Positions 33,078-41,671 of a stretch of DNA of 64,000 bases are shown piece by piece. The notes beneath the pieces are model-generated. The model was not told the DNA's origin, searched no databases, and was given only the letters and a program-made list of their open reading frames with translations. The DNA comes from an uncultured Candidatus Melainabacteria bacterium (GTDB lineage: Bacteria > Cyanobacteriota > Vampirovibrionia > Gastranaerophilales > Gastranaerophilaceae). Where the stretch lies: positions 121,265-185,264 of the forward strand of contig CAKVIG010000004.1 of the NCBI GenBank assembly GCA_934754515.1, given 5' to 3'. The position numbers and the translations under genes were made by a program. The stretch's first letter is position 1. Every line of letters begins with the position of its first letter.

Positions 33078-33391
33078 GCATCCACCTTCACATTTTAGAG
33101 ATATAAAACCGATAAAGATAAAAAATTGACTTTATATTACAAAAAGTTTACATTCATAATAATTGGATTTTGAAAATCATTCTCAATCGATAAATCCCTT
33201 TAATAATTATATTAACATTTTTTTGAAGTTTTACTAGTGTAAAATGTACTTTTATTTACAAATATTTATACACTTTTGAATTATGTATAGAAAAATATGT
33301 AACAATTTGTTTACAAATGCGCAATTTTTCGTTTTAACAGTTTTTAAGGGAAGTATAGTAGAAGTGTAGTTAAAAATGAAAGAAGGTAAAA
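33078..33391. other. AT-rich 314-bp divergent spacer
   Basis: Between two divergent genes. It contains several TTTACA/TGTAAA-type words (GTGTAAAATGTAC, TTTACAAATATTTATACA, and TGTAACA...TGTTTACA around 33297-33316), which could be regulator sites, but the arrangement is not regular enough to call. Confidence 0.4.
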
Positions 33392-33910
33392 ATGGATCCA
33401 ATCAAAAATAATGGCACAATGGATTACACAATGACAATGCCACAACAAAACAATGCACAACCGACACCAGAAGAAGATTATTCTTCAATGCCAATGGTAT
33501 ACGACCCAACCATGGATGAGAAAAAAGAATCAGCAAAAAGCGGTGTTGCACTAAAAGCATTAGCAGCAGTTGGTATTGCCGGTTTAGCAATGTGGGCAGG
33601 ACGTTCAATGGGACAAAAAGGCGTAAAAGCTGCAAAAGAAGCCGAAGATTTAGCAGTTAAAGCTAGAGATGAAGCTTTAGCAAAAGCTAAAAAGTTACAA
33701 GAAGCAAATGATGCTGCTTATGAAATTGCAGATAAAAAACACACCGGCATCTTTGATGGCAAAAAAGCTTTGAGAGAAGATATCAAAAAAGCTCTAAGAC
33801 CTGACGAAGCTGAAGCAACAAAAGCTACTGAAGCAGCTGAAAAAGGAGCAAAGGAAGCAGAAGCAACAGTTGAAGAAGCTGCCGAAAAAGTTACAGAAGA
33901 AACAAAATAA
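33392..33910 (+). CDS. Alanine/lysine/glutamate-rich helical protein
   Basis: 172 residues. A polar, methionine-rich N-terminus is followed by a membrane-like segment (VALKALAAVGIAGLAMWAGR, about 51-70) and a long, highly charged A/K/E-rich helix (KAAKEAEDLAVKARDEALAK) reminiscent of LEA or phasin-like coiled coils. Low-complexity composition makes homology calls unsafe. AGAAGGTAAAA precedes the ATG. It lacks the x-F-x-G motif. Confidence 0.65.
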   Translation: MDPIKNNGTMDYTMTMPQQNNAQPTPEEDYSSMPMVYDPTMDEKKESAKSGVALKALAAVGIAGLAMWAGRSMGQKGVKAAKEAEDLAVKARDEALAKAKKLQEANDAAYEIADKKHTGIFDGKKALREDIKKALRPDEAEATKATEAAEKGAKEAEATVEEAAEKVTEETK

Positions 33911-33929
33911 AACTTCAATCACATAATAC

Positions 33930-33966
33930 AAAAATCGGATGTTTATTATTTAAACATCCGATTTTT
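33930..33966. terminator. Bidirectional terminator
   Basis: AAAAATCGGATGTTTA / TAAACATCCGATTTTT between converging genes. Confidence 0.88.
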
Positions 33967-33980
33967 ATTGTAATGTTTAT

Positions 33981-34580
33981 TTATTCAGGCATGTGATCCG
34001 AATAAATCACGCTCGACCAATCACCTTCAAAATAACTGATTTGAGTCAAAGTACCCGTTTTTATCAAATTCTTAAATTGATTTACAGGTGTCAGTTCCAA
34101 TGTTTTGGCAATAGCAGATTGAATAACATCCGGCGTTGTTACCACAATAATTCTGTTTCCGCGATTTTCTTCTACCAATTTATCTATGACATCTGAAACT
34201 CTTTTGTTAAATGTCGCAATAGATTCACCATTTTGAGGTTCTTGCAGAATAACTTCCGGCCCGTATTGGTCAAACAAATCTTCATAAGAACGACCGCTCC
34301 AATCTCCGTGATTTCTGGCCGGCAAATCAATTATAGATATTTTTTTCTTAAAAAGTTTTGCTATTATTTCCGCAGATTGCGTACATCTTGCAGAAGAACT
34401 TGTATAAATTTTATCGTAAGCAACCGCTCTATTTTCCAGAGTGCGACAAACTTTTTCAATTTCTTCTTCACCAAATTCATTCAATTTTGGGTATTTTTCA
34501 GTATCACAGATAATGCCATCCATTGTATGCACTGTTGCACCATGCGACACAAAAGTTATTTTACATTTACGTTTAAACAT
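33981..34580 (-). CDS. Histidine-phosphatase (phosphoglycerate-mutase) family protein, active site altered
   Basis: 199 residues. The fold markers are there: ITFVSHGATVHT at the N-terminus, SSARCTQSAEIIAKLF (phosphate-pocket Arg), PQNGESIATFNKRV. The canonical R-H-G start reads S-H-G, and the usual S-H-G-G near the C-terminus reads VVTTPDVIQSA, so the first Arg and the second His are missing. The nucleophile His remains. It may be a weak or inactive phosphatase, or a binding protein. No ribosome site stands out. Probably its own unit. Confidence 0.78.
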   Translation of the reverse strand: MFKRKCKITFVSHGATVHTMDGIICDTEKYPKLNEFGEEEIEKVCRTLENRAVAYDKIYTSSSARCTQSAEIIAKLFKKKISIIDLPARNHGDWSGRSYEDLFDQYGPEVILQEPQNGESIATFNKRVSDVIDKLVEENRGNRIIVVTTPDVIQSAIAKTLELTPVNQFKNLIKTGTLTQISYFEGDWSSVIYSDHMPE

Positions 34581-34684
34581 TATAAATCCTCAACTAACTA
34601 ATCTTGATATTTCCTTTTCAAGGGTATAGTACTAATTAATGCCATTATACCATGCTTTGAGCAAATGTTTCAATTGGTCAAATT

Positions 34685-34719
34685 AAAAGGCGGGTTGGAT
34701 AAAATCCAACCCGCCTTTT
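34685..34719. terminator. Terminator between speE and the phosphatase-like gene
   Basis: AAAAGGCGGGTTGGAT / ATCCAACCCGCCTTTT with an AAA loop. It ends speE (minus strand). Confidence 0.88.
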
Positions 34720-34730
34720 GAATATCATTC

Positions 34731-35567
34731 TTATAACAATTCTTTCAAATAGTTTGGTAATGCAAATCTTGCATTATGATAATCTTTGTTATAAATCTTA
34801 CAAGTTTTTGTAATTGCTTCGCCTCTTCTTTCATCCCAATAAGAAAGCGGTTCAACTTCTTCTGAGCAGAATGCCCAAGCCCAATATCCACCAGGATATG
34901 TTGGAATGTTTGATGTAAATGTTGAACAAATTGGAAATACTTTTTTAAGAAGATTATACATTTTTTTGATTTCTTCTTTATTAACAAAAGGTGATTCAGA
35001 TTGAGCACACATAATTCCACCTTTTTTCATAGAATTTTTAACGTTTGTATAGAATTCTTCCGTAAACAAGCCTTCCCCGGGACCCATTGGGTCTGTAGAG
35101 TCAATAAGTACGATATCAAACATGTCTTTTTTGTCTTTAATATATTCAATTGCGTCTTCTACAAGAATTTCGCATTTTGGGTTATCAAGTTCGCAAGCAA
35201 TTGTTGGAAGGTATTTTTTGCAAGCCTCAATTACCATTCCGTCAATTTCACACAAAACAACTTTTTCAACGGTATCGTGTTTAAGAACTTCTCTAACAGT
35301 ACCACCATCACCACCGCCGATTACAAGAACTGTTTTAGGTGCTTTGTGGTGCATCATAGGAATATGAGCAATCATTTCGTGGTAATGAAATTCATCACCT
35401 TCGGTTGTCATCATCAAATCATCAAGAGTAAGAATTTTACCCAAAGTTGAATCTGAATCAATAATTTCTACCTTTTGAAAAGGTGATTGTTCAGAAAAAA
35501 GAACTTCTTTTTGTTTAATTGCTATACCAAAACCTGATGGTGTAATTTCTTTGTAGAATTGTGTCAT
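34731..35567 (-). CDS. speE: Spermidine synthase (polyamine aminopropyltransferase)
   Basis: 278 residues. Motifs: FQKVEIIDSDSTLGKILTLD, the methyltransferase-like LVIGGGDGGTVREVLKH, VVLCEIDGMVIEACKKYLP, and the signature IVLIDSTDPMGPGEGLF. It moves the aminopropyl group of decarboxylated SAM to putrescine. It overlaps the HIT gene by 4 nt, so the two are co-transcribed. No speD is in the window. Confidence 0.96.
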   Translation of the reverse strand: MTQFYKEITPSGFGIAIKQKEVLFSEQSPFQKVEIIDSDSTLGKILTLDDLMMTTEGDEFHYHEMIAHIPMMHHKAPKTVLVIGGGDGGTVREVLKHDTVEKVVLCEIDGMVIEACKKYLPTIACELDNPKCEILVEDAIEYIKDKKDMFDIVLIDSTDPMGPGEGLFTEEFYTNVKNSMKKGGIMCAQSESPFVNKEEIKKMYNLLKKVFPICSTFTSNIPTYPGGYWAWAFCSEEVEPLSYWDERRGEAITKTCKIYNKDYHNARFALPNYLKELL

Positions 35568-35884
35568 AGTTTAATATTCCCCGCTAATATATGTATATGC
35601 AGGTGGAAAACTTCCTGTCCTGCCTCTTTTCCTGTGTTAATAACTGTTCTGTATGATTTTAAGCCGACTTTCTTTGCAGCTTCTTTTACAGTCAACATTA
35701 ATTTACCCAACAAAACTTCATCATCAAGTTCGTTTAATGATTCAACATGTTTTCTTGGAACTACAAGCAAATGTGTATCTGCTTTTGGATTAATATCTTT
35801 AAAAACTACAGCATATTCATTTTCATAAACAAATTCTGTATTAAAATCCCCATTAATTATTTTACAAAAAATACAATCGCTCAT
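35564..35884 (-). CDS. HIT-family (HinT-like) nucleotide hydrolase
   Basis: 106 residues. Starts MSDCIFCKIINGDFNTEFVY with the C-x2-C pair of the zinc form, then ADTHLLVVPRKHVESL and the His triad EVFHLHIHIL near the C-terminus. The family hydrolyses purine nucleoside phosphoramidates. AAAGGAGTGGCTT precedes the ATG. First gene of a two-gene operon with speE. Confidence 0.93.
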   Translation of the reverse strand: MSDCIFCKIINGDFNTEFVYENEYAVVFKDINPKADTHLLVVPRKHVESLNELDDEVLLGKLMLTVKEAAKKVGLKSYRTVINTGKEAGQEVFHLHIHILAGNIKL

Positions 35885-36201
35885 AAGCCACTCCTTTTGT
35901 TTTATGGTAATTCAAAAGAAGATGGTTTGCAATAAGATTAAAGGGAATATGGGAATATGAGATTTAAATATTTTTTAAACAATTTTCCACTTTCCATTTC
36001 CCATTTTCAATTAAACTACACCCACTTGTTTTTTTCGGCGTTAAAGTTTTCTCCTCTAAAACATATTTTTCGCTGGACAATATGTAATTTTTTATTACGG
36101 GATTTTGTTTTTGCATGTTTCTATATTAAAATATAAGTATCAGAAAAGACTTTGGTCTTTTTGAGGAGAAAGAGTTTAATTATTAGTTGGGATAAATTTG
36201 A
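35885..36201. other. 317-bp divergent spacer
   Basis: Contains a purine/pyrimidine stretch (35980-36012, CAATTTTCCACTTTCCATTT and on) that recurs inverted at 6553-6579, and a small hairpin AAAAGACTttggTCTTTT (36144-36161) before a GAGGAG. Otherwise nothing seen. Confidence 0.5.
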
Positions 36202-38163
36202 ATGAGAAGAAGAAAAAAATACGATTTATATATAGTTGTCTTTTTGGCTTTATTTACAATCGGCTACTTTGCTTATAACCACACATCATCAGAATCAAGA
36301 GGCGTTGAAAATTATTCAACGGCACTTGAAGATTATAAAGCGAGCGATTACGAAAAAGCTTATCAAGAATTCGGCAAAGTCCCATCAGGTTCAACTCTTA
36401 AATCGTCAGCTTTATTCCGTCAAGCAAGATGCGCTACAAATATGGGCAAAAACGAATTAGCCATAAAAAAATACAATAGAATTGTACGAAATGGTTCAAA
36501 ATCTTCAATTGCGCCAATAAGTGAATATAATATGGCGAATTTAATGTATGAAGCCAACGACAAAGACGCAAAAAAACATTTCAAAAAAATTATAAAAAAA
36601 TACCCAACCAGTGATTATGCAATCGCTTCTGAATATTACCTCGGAATGATTGAAGTTTCTAATCCGCCTAAAAGCACAAAACGTTTGGCTAAATCTCAAG
36701 AAAAAGCGATTAATTATTTCAAAAACTATATAGAAAAAGCACCCGACGGACGCTTTGCAATTAAATCCATTGAAGAAATTATTAAACTCGACAAATCACC
36801 TTCTAATTACGATAACTTACTTATCGCAAAAGGCTATTACGCAAACGGTGAATTTGAAAAATCCAAGAATTTTTTAAACAAAACGACTCTTGCCGAAAGT
36901 TGGTCTGACTTTGCGAAAAACGAATACAAATTAGGCAACAAGGATAAAGGAAATTATTATACAGAACTCGGTTTAAAACAACATGCCGGAAACACGGCTC
37001 AAGATGATGTTTACGAGGTTATTGATAATTACGTAGCGTCAGCTTCTACAAGAACTGAGGGAATTACAAAACTTGTAAATTTAGGTGTAAACTCAACAGG
37101 AGCAGATTATATCGCATATCTTAACTGCAATGAAGTAGTTAGCGAAAACATCAAAGAAGCCTGTTTTAAAAGCCTTTACGAAAAATATCCTAACGGACAA
37201 TTCTCAGCAGATTCTTTATACAACTTGTTTATGACAAAATATTTGCAGAAAAAATATCTTGATGCACAAAGATTAGGATTTTTGCATCTCAAAAAATTCC
37301 CTAATACAAAATCAAGCCCTGCGGTTACTTATTTTATGGGGAAAATTGCATATAAGCTTAAACATTACGAAAGTGCAAATAATTATTATAAACAAGTTAT
37401 AAGCTCTTATCCCGACTCATATTACGCTTTTAGAGCAAATTACAATTTATACAAAGATGATGGAATGTTCCCATTTTTGGAACTTAACGAAAAGCCTGTT
37501 GTTTTCCCTTACAAAAAATCTTTGGATAACAATTTAGTTGTAAAACTGGCATATCTGAAAGATTACGACCTTGTAGAAGAACTTTGCAAGCACGATAAAT
37601 TCATACAAAGCTGGATTGCATACCAAAAAGGCAATTACACTTTGTCTGCGTATTTAGCAAGAAACGGCATGGAAGAATTAGATGTAAAACCTTCGTTTGA
37701 AGATTTAAGATGGCGTTTAGTCTATCCAATGCACTATTATGATATTGTTGACAAAGTTAAAGGTGACAACAATCCAATTGTTTTACAATCTATCATAAAA
37801 GAAGAAAGCCATTTTAATCCGTTTGTAAAAAGTTCAGTCGGCGCAGTCGGGTTAATGCAATTAATGCCTGCAACTTACAATGAAGTAGTTACAAAACACA
37901 ATTTACCGACAAATTTGAACGTAGAAACCACTAATATTACAGCAGGAAGTTTATATTATTCAAGCCTTAAAAAAGTTTTGGGCAACAAAGATTTATACGC
38001 AATAACAGCTTATAACGGCGGAATTGGTTCTGTAACAAATTGGTTCTCTAAATTAATTTACAGTGATACAGATGAATTCGTTGAACAAATTCCTTATCCG
38101 GAAACAAAAAATTATGTGAAAAAAGTTCTGAGAACATATTGGGTTTATGGAAATGTTTACTAA
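36202..38163 (+). CDS. Soluble-lytic-transglycosylase-like protein with TPR array
   Basis: 653 residues. An N-terminal membrane anchor (LYIVVFLALFTIGYFAYN) is followed by a long alpha-solenoid of TPR-like units and a C-terminal SLT domain: SIIKEESHFNPFVKSSVGAV with the catalytic Glu at about 534, GLMQLMPATYNEVV, then AITAYNGGIGSV. This is the Slt70 layout. The enzyme cleaves peptidoglycan glycan strands with 1,6-anhydro product formation and is probably anchored in the inner membrane facing the periplasm. Confidence 0.92.
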   Translation: MRRRKKYDLYIVVFLALFTIGYFAYNHTSSESRGVENYSTALEDYKASDYEKAYQEFGKVPSGSTLKSSALFRQARCATNMGKNELAIKKYNRIVRNGSKSSIAPISEYNMANLMYEANDKDAKKHFKKIIKKYPTSDYAIASEYYLGMIEVSNPPKSTKRLAKSQEKAINYFKNYIEKAPDGRFAIKSIEEIIKLDKSPSNYDNLLIAKGYYANGEFEKSKNFLNKTTLAESWSDFAKNEYKLGNKDKGNYYTELGLKQHAGNTAQDDVYEVIDNYVASASTRTEGITKLVNLGVNSTGADYIAYLNCNEVVSENIKEACFKSLYEKYPNGQFSADSLYNLFMTKYLQKKYLDAQRLGFLHLKKFPNTKSSPAVTYFMGKIAYKLKHYESANNYYKQVISSYPDSYYAFRANYNLYKDDGMFPFLELNEKPVVFPYKKSLDNNLVVKLAYLKDYDLVEELCKHDKFIQSWIAYQKGNYTLSAYLARNGMEELDVKPSFEDLRWRLVYPMHYYDIVDKVKGDNNPIVLQSIIKEESHFNPFVKSSVGAVGLMQLMPATYNEVVTKHNLPTNLNVETTNITAGSLYYSSLKKVLGNKDLYAITAYNGGIGSVTNWFSKLIYSDTDEFVEQIPYPETKNYVKKVLRTYWVYGNVY

Positions 38164-38599
38164 TAACAATGGAAAGTCTCAATATAGTAAATGTAGGGTG
38201 CAATTTTTTGCACCTATAACTTTATTAATTTTTTGTTTTATTGTATTGAAATGTTACGCATTTGCAAATTTTTACCTTGTCGCAACAAGTAATAAGGATT
38301 TGCAGGCAAAACTTGAGTTTTTGGATAAACTTTCGGTTTGCGAAAAACATAAATATCAAGAAGACAGTATAGGCTCTTATGAGATTTTTGGGAAACAAAA
38401 TCAAGCTTGCAAAGTAAAATGGACACTTGTAGATTGCAATTTCCCCGAGGGCGTTTATCAGGAGTTTTCAAGCGTTCAGAAGAAGCGTGTTGTTGAGAGA
38501 TACAATAATATTCAAGACAAATATTATATAGAAATAGAAGACGCAGATTACAGGTATTTGTACAATACGGGCAACAAGTTCTGCACGAATCGTTATTAA
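38147..38599 (+). CDS. Hypothetical exported protein with a repeat-encoded N-terminus
   Basis: 150 residues from an ATG 17 nt inside the slt gene. After a polar stretch there is one hydrophobic segment (ITLLIFCFIVLKCYAFANFY), then a cysteine-containing domain (LDKLSVCEKHKYQEDSIGSY, CKVKWTLVDCNFPEGVYQEF). Residues about 17-26 are encoded by a palindromic repeat also found at 57248-57359, so the native start may have been changed by that insertion. No family recognised. A signal-anchor or uncleaved signal peptide is likely. Confidence 0.55.
   Translation: MEMFTNNNGKSQYSKCRVQFFAPITLLIFCFIVLKCYAFANFYLVATSNKDLQAKLEFLDKLSVCEKHKYQEDSIGSYEIFGKQNQACKVKWTLVDCNFPEGVYQEFSSVQKKRVVERYNNIQDKYYIEIEDADYRYLYNTGNKFCTNRY
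38193..38225. repeat. Half-copy of the GGGTGCAATTTTTTGCACC palindrome
   Basis: Same 20-odd bases as the arms of the 57248-57359 element (TAGGGTGCAATTTTTTGCACC). Here it lies inside a reading frame. Confidence 0.7.
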
Positions 38600-38811
38600 T
38601 TTTTACTCAAATAAACTTTTACTTACACTTGACAAACAGGGAGAAATAATAAAATTTTAAACTTAATAAATTACAATCGGAGATAGAAATTGCGTACAAG
38701 ATATGTTATAATATTTTATATTAATTGCACGCTTGGAAGTTAAAACCCCACAGAAAAAACAGTTAATAAAGCAATTTACAAAAAGGCGTTTACATAAGAA
38801 GAGGTATTATA

Positions 38812-39384
38812 ATGAACTCACTAACATTATTGGCAATTGCAGTTGTTGTAGTTGTATTTTGGATTTATTCAACTTACACATCAGTTATCAGAAAAAGAAA
38901 CAAGGCTCAAGAAGCTTTTTCTTCAATTGATGTACAGTTAAAGAAAAGATACGATTTAATCCCAAATATTTTAACGATTGCTCAAAAATATATGGAACAC
39001 GAACGTGGAATTATGGAGGAAGTTACAAAATTAAGAACACAAGTTATGGGACTTTCTTCTAATTTTGAAAATATTGACAGAAAAATTGCTCTTGATGGCG
39101 AAATCGCAAAGAAAATGGGACAAATTATGGTTGCGGTTGAAAATTATCCGCAATTGAAGGCTGATCAAACTATGATTACTGCAATGCAAACTTATAACGA
39201 AGTTGAAGAACATATTGCAGCTGCAAGAAGATTTTATAACTCTGCAGCAAACGAATTAAAAAATGCTGTTGAAATTTTCCCTTCTTCTTTATTTGCAAGA
39301 ATGTTGAACATTAAAACCGTTGATTTTATTAAAGCGACTGAACAGGAAAGACAGCCAATTAAGGCAAGTGATTTTTTGAAATAA
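38812..39384 (+). CDS. lemA: LemA-family protein
   Basis: 190 residues. One N-terminal helix (LLAIAVVVVVFWIYSTY) is followed by the typical helical bundle: KAQEAFSSIDVQLKKRYDLI, PNILTIAQKYMEHERGIMEEV, then AARRFYNSAANELKNAVEIF and the FPSSLFA block. The molecular function is unknown; the family often sits beside DUF3137 or TPM-domain membrane proteins, as here. GAAGAGGTATTATA precedes the ATG. Confidence 0.93.
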   Translation: MNSLTLLAIAVVVVVFWIYSTYTSVIRKRNKAQEAFSSIDVQLKKRYDLIPNILTIAQKYMEHERGIMEEVTKLRTQVMGLSSNFENIDRKIALDGEIAKKMGQIMVAVENYPQLKADQTMITAMQTYNEVEEHIAAARRFYNSAANELKNAVEIFPSSLFARMLNIKTVDFIKATEQERQPIKASDFLK

Positions 39385-39396
39385 AAATAACAGAAC

Positions 39397-39432
39397 TCCT
39401 TCCCTTGTTAGGGAAGGTTGGGATGGGTATTA
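39397..39432 (+). repeat. Left inverted repeat of the DUF559 unit
   Basis: TCCTTCCCTTGTTAGGGAAG then GTTGGGATGGGTATTA. Reverse complement of 39809-39844 with two or three differences, and itself a short palindrome (CTTCCCT / AGGGAAG). Confidence 0.85.
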
Positions 39433-39460
39433 GCTTATACAACCGAGAAAAAGTAACGAA

Positions 39461-39832
39461 ATGGATGCGCAACACATCAAAGCTAGAGAATTACGAAATA
39501 ATATGACCAAACAAGAAAGAAAACTTTGGTTGGTATTAAGAAATCGTAAATTTTATGACTATAGGTTTTTAAGGCAATATCCGATAGGAAATTATATTGT
39601 CGATTTTATTTGTCGCTCAGCAAAAATTATTATAGAAATAGATGGGGGTCAACATAATGAGCCAATAAATCTTGAATATGACAAATCTAGAACCAGGTAT
39701 CTGCAAGATAAAGGCTACAAAGTTATACGTTTCTGGAATAACGAAATTGATAATAATTTAGAAGGCGTATATAGCAAATTGCAACAAGAATTCGGTATAA
39801 GTCCTATCAATACCCATCCCAGCCTTCCCTAA
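39461..39832 (+). CDS. DUF559 PD-(D/E)xK endonuclease-like protein in an inverted-repeat unit
   Basis: 123 residues. LRNNMTKQERKLWLVLRNRK, then FRLRQYPIGNYIVDF-type sequence, IIIEIDGGQHNEP and DKGYKVIRFWNNEI. This is the Vsr-like nuclease fold of DUF559, with the D/E-x-D-G active-site area present. Its last residues (NTHPSLP) are encoded by the right inverted repeat, so gene and repeat belong together. It splits the lemA-DUF3137 pair. Ribosome site weak. Its activity has not been defined for the family; a role in moving the repeat is an inference. Confidence 0.82.
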   Translation: MDAQHIKARELRNNMTKQERKLWLVLRNRKFYDYRFLRQYPIGNYIVDFICRSAKIIIEIDGGQHNEPINLEYDKSRTRYLQDKGYKVIRFWNNEIDNNLEGVYSKLQQEFGISPINTHPSLP

Positions 39833-39844
39833 CCAGGGAAGGGG
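39809..39844 (+). repeat. Right inverted repeat of the DUF559 unit
   Basis: AATACCCATCCCAGCCTTCC then CTAACCAGGGAAGGGG. It overlaps the end of the DUF559 frame and supplies its stop codon. Confidence 0.85.
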
Positions 39845-39882
39845 TATGACCGAATTTGTTAGGAGGGCTTAAAAGGAACAGT

Positions 39883-40821
39883 ATGCCACAAGAAAAAACA
39901 TACTCACAAATACGAAATGATTTTTCTAAGAAGTTTTATTCTTATATAGTTCCAAGAATTCGACAGTATGAGGATGAAAGAGTCATTAGACTGCTAGTAT
40001 CTTTGGTAGTATCAATAATAGCTCTTGCTTGGGTCGCTTGGATTTATTATGCAGGATTTACGCATATTAGCGAGTTTACCGATTCCAAGATAAAGTTAGT
40101 CTTATTCCTTTTATTTTGCGCTTTTGGAGGTTTTTGGATTAATAAAAAGAGCTTCGAGAAAAAAATAAAAACTAATACAATTATGCCACTTGTTTGCAAA
40201 TGTTTTGAAGATTTGGACTGGAGTCCTTATTATGGTGTGAACGCAGGAAATATTATAAAAACTTCTCGTGTTATTCATGACTTTGATTCATTGGGTTGCG
40301 ATGATGCATTTGTAGGTCAACACCAAGATGTTAAATTTGAGATTATGGAAGCTTTTTTTACAAAAGGTTACGGCAAAAATTGTAGAACTGTTTTTAAAGG
40401 TGTAGTTGTTAAATTAGATATGAACAAAAATTTTACAGGACATACTCTTATAAGACCAGCTTCATTAGTACATTTGAATATCCCCGGGAAATTAAAACGC
40501 ACAAAACTTGAAGACGTTGAGTTCGAAAAGAGATTTAATGTTTTTACGAATGACGAAGTCGAAGCAAGATATCTAATCACACCATCTTTTATGGAACGCT
40601 TGAACGAAATGAAAGTTGCATTTAAAGCTAACACTGTTTCATGTGCTTTTTATCAAAAATCATTGCTAATTGCTTTGTCTACAAGCAAAGATTTATTTTC
40701 TATTGGTTCATTGTTCAAAAGGATTGATGACCCTAAACAATTTTTCACTATGTTTGAAGAAATTCTTTCTATTATCAAACTAATCGACTACTTTAAACTT
40801 AATCAGAAAATAGGTTTATAA
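39883..40821 (+). CDS. DUF3137-like membrane protein, lemA partner
   Basis: 312 residues from the ATG at 39883 with AAAAGGAACAGT upstream; the TTG at 39856 is an unlikely alternative. Two membrane helices (LLVSLVVSIIALAWVAWIYY and LVLFLLFCAFGGFWI) follow a basic N-terminus. The rest is a soluble domain (NTIMPLVCKCFEDLDWSPYY, EIMEAFFTKGYGKNCRTVFK) as in DUF3137 proteins. Function unknown. It would be co-transcribed with lemA but for the DUF559 unit between them. Confidence 0.8.
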   Translation: MPQEKTYSQIRNDFSKKFYSYIVPRIRQYEDERVIRLLVSLVVSIIALAWVAWIYYAGFTHISEFTDSKIKLVLFLLFCAFGGFWINKKSFEKKIKTNTIMPLVCKCFEDLDWSPYYGVNAGNIIKTSRVIHDFDSLGCDDAFVGQHQDVKFEIMEAFFTKGYGKNCRTVFKGVVVKLDMNKNFTGHTLIRPASLVHLNIPGKLKRTKLEDVEFEKRFNVFTNDEVEARYLITPSFMERLNEMKVAFKANTVSCAFYQKSLLIALSTSKDLFSIGSLFKRIDDPKQFFTMFEEILSIIKLIDYFKLNQKIGL

Positions 40822-40883
40822 AGTTGCGCAATTGTCTTATTTTCAGTAAAATAAGTCTATATAAATTATAGTAGAGGTTAGCT

Positions 40884-41501
40884 ATGAAGGTTTTGTTATT
40901 GAACGGAAGCGCACATTTGCAAGGTTGTACATTTACAGCTTTGAGTGAAGTTGCAAAAACACTTAATGAGCAAGGCGTGGAAACAGAGATTTTTCAACTC
41001 GGTAATCCTGAATTAAAAGATTGCAGCGGTTGTGGAGCTTGCAGAAAATTAGGCAAGTGTGTTATTGATGATGTGGTAAACGAATTTGTTGAAAAAGCTA
41101 AAAATTGCGATGGATTTGTATTCGGAACACCTGTTTATTACGCCCATCCATCAGGCAGAATTCTATCTTTCCTTGATAGAGCATTCTATTCAGGAAAAGC
41201 CGCGTTTCAATTCAAACCTGCCTGTGCAATAGCTTCAGCAAGACGTGCAGGAACAACAGCAAGTTTTGATATTCTAAACAAATATTTCACAATAAGCAAC
41301 ATGCCGGTCGTTTCTGCAAATTATTGGAACAATATCCACGGATTTGTAGCAGAAGACGCTATGCAAGATTTGGAAGGTTTGCAAGTTATGAGAACATTAG
41401 GACGCAACATGGCTTGGTTGCTTAAATGTATCGAGCTTGGAAAAGAAAACGGGGTTGACAGACCGGAGTTGGAAGAAAAGATTTTGACTAATTTTATATA
41501 A
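40884..41501 (+). CDS. NADPH-dependent FMN reductase / iron-sulfur flavoprotein-like
   Basis: 205 residues. Flavodoxin-like fold: MKVLLLNGSAHLQGCTFTAL (FMN-phosphate loop), FVFGTPVYYAHPSGRILSFL, and a cysteine cluster LKDCSGCGACRKLGKCVIDD placed as in iron-sulfur flavoproteins. An electron-transfer or quinone/azo-reductase role is plausible, but the substrate is unknown. GTAGAGGTTAGCT precedes the ATG. Single gene. Confidence 0.88.
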   Translation: MKVLLLNGSAHLQGCTFTALSEVAKTLNEQGVETEIFQLGNPELKDCSGCGACRKLGKCVIDDVVNEFVEKAKNCDGFVFGTPVYYAHPSGRILSFLDRAFYSGKAAFQFKPACAIASARRAGTTASFDILNKYFTISNMPVVSANYWNNIHGFVAEDAMQDLEGLQVMRTLGRNMAWLLKCIELGKENGVDRPELEEKILTNFI

Positions 41502-41570
41502 AATTAAGGAAATAAGGTAATAGGTGAATGAAAAGTAATAGGGTAAACTTTAGTCACCGTTATTACTGAA

Positions 41571-41650
41571 CCACCCCTCACCCGAATTTCTAAGTTTCGC
41601 ACAGCTCAACTTGAAATTCTACCCTCTCCCTCAAGGGGCGAGGGAATAAA
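41571..41650. repeat. Palindromic repeat of the CACCCCTCACCC / GGGGCGAGGG type
   Basis: CCACCCCTCACCC, then an internal hairpin GAATTTC...GAAATTC, then ACCCTCTCCCTCAAGGGGCG. Same order as at 45276-45366, with a different internal hairpin. Confidence 0.75.
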
Positions 41651-41671
41651 ATAATAAAAAAGGAAATAAAA

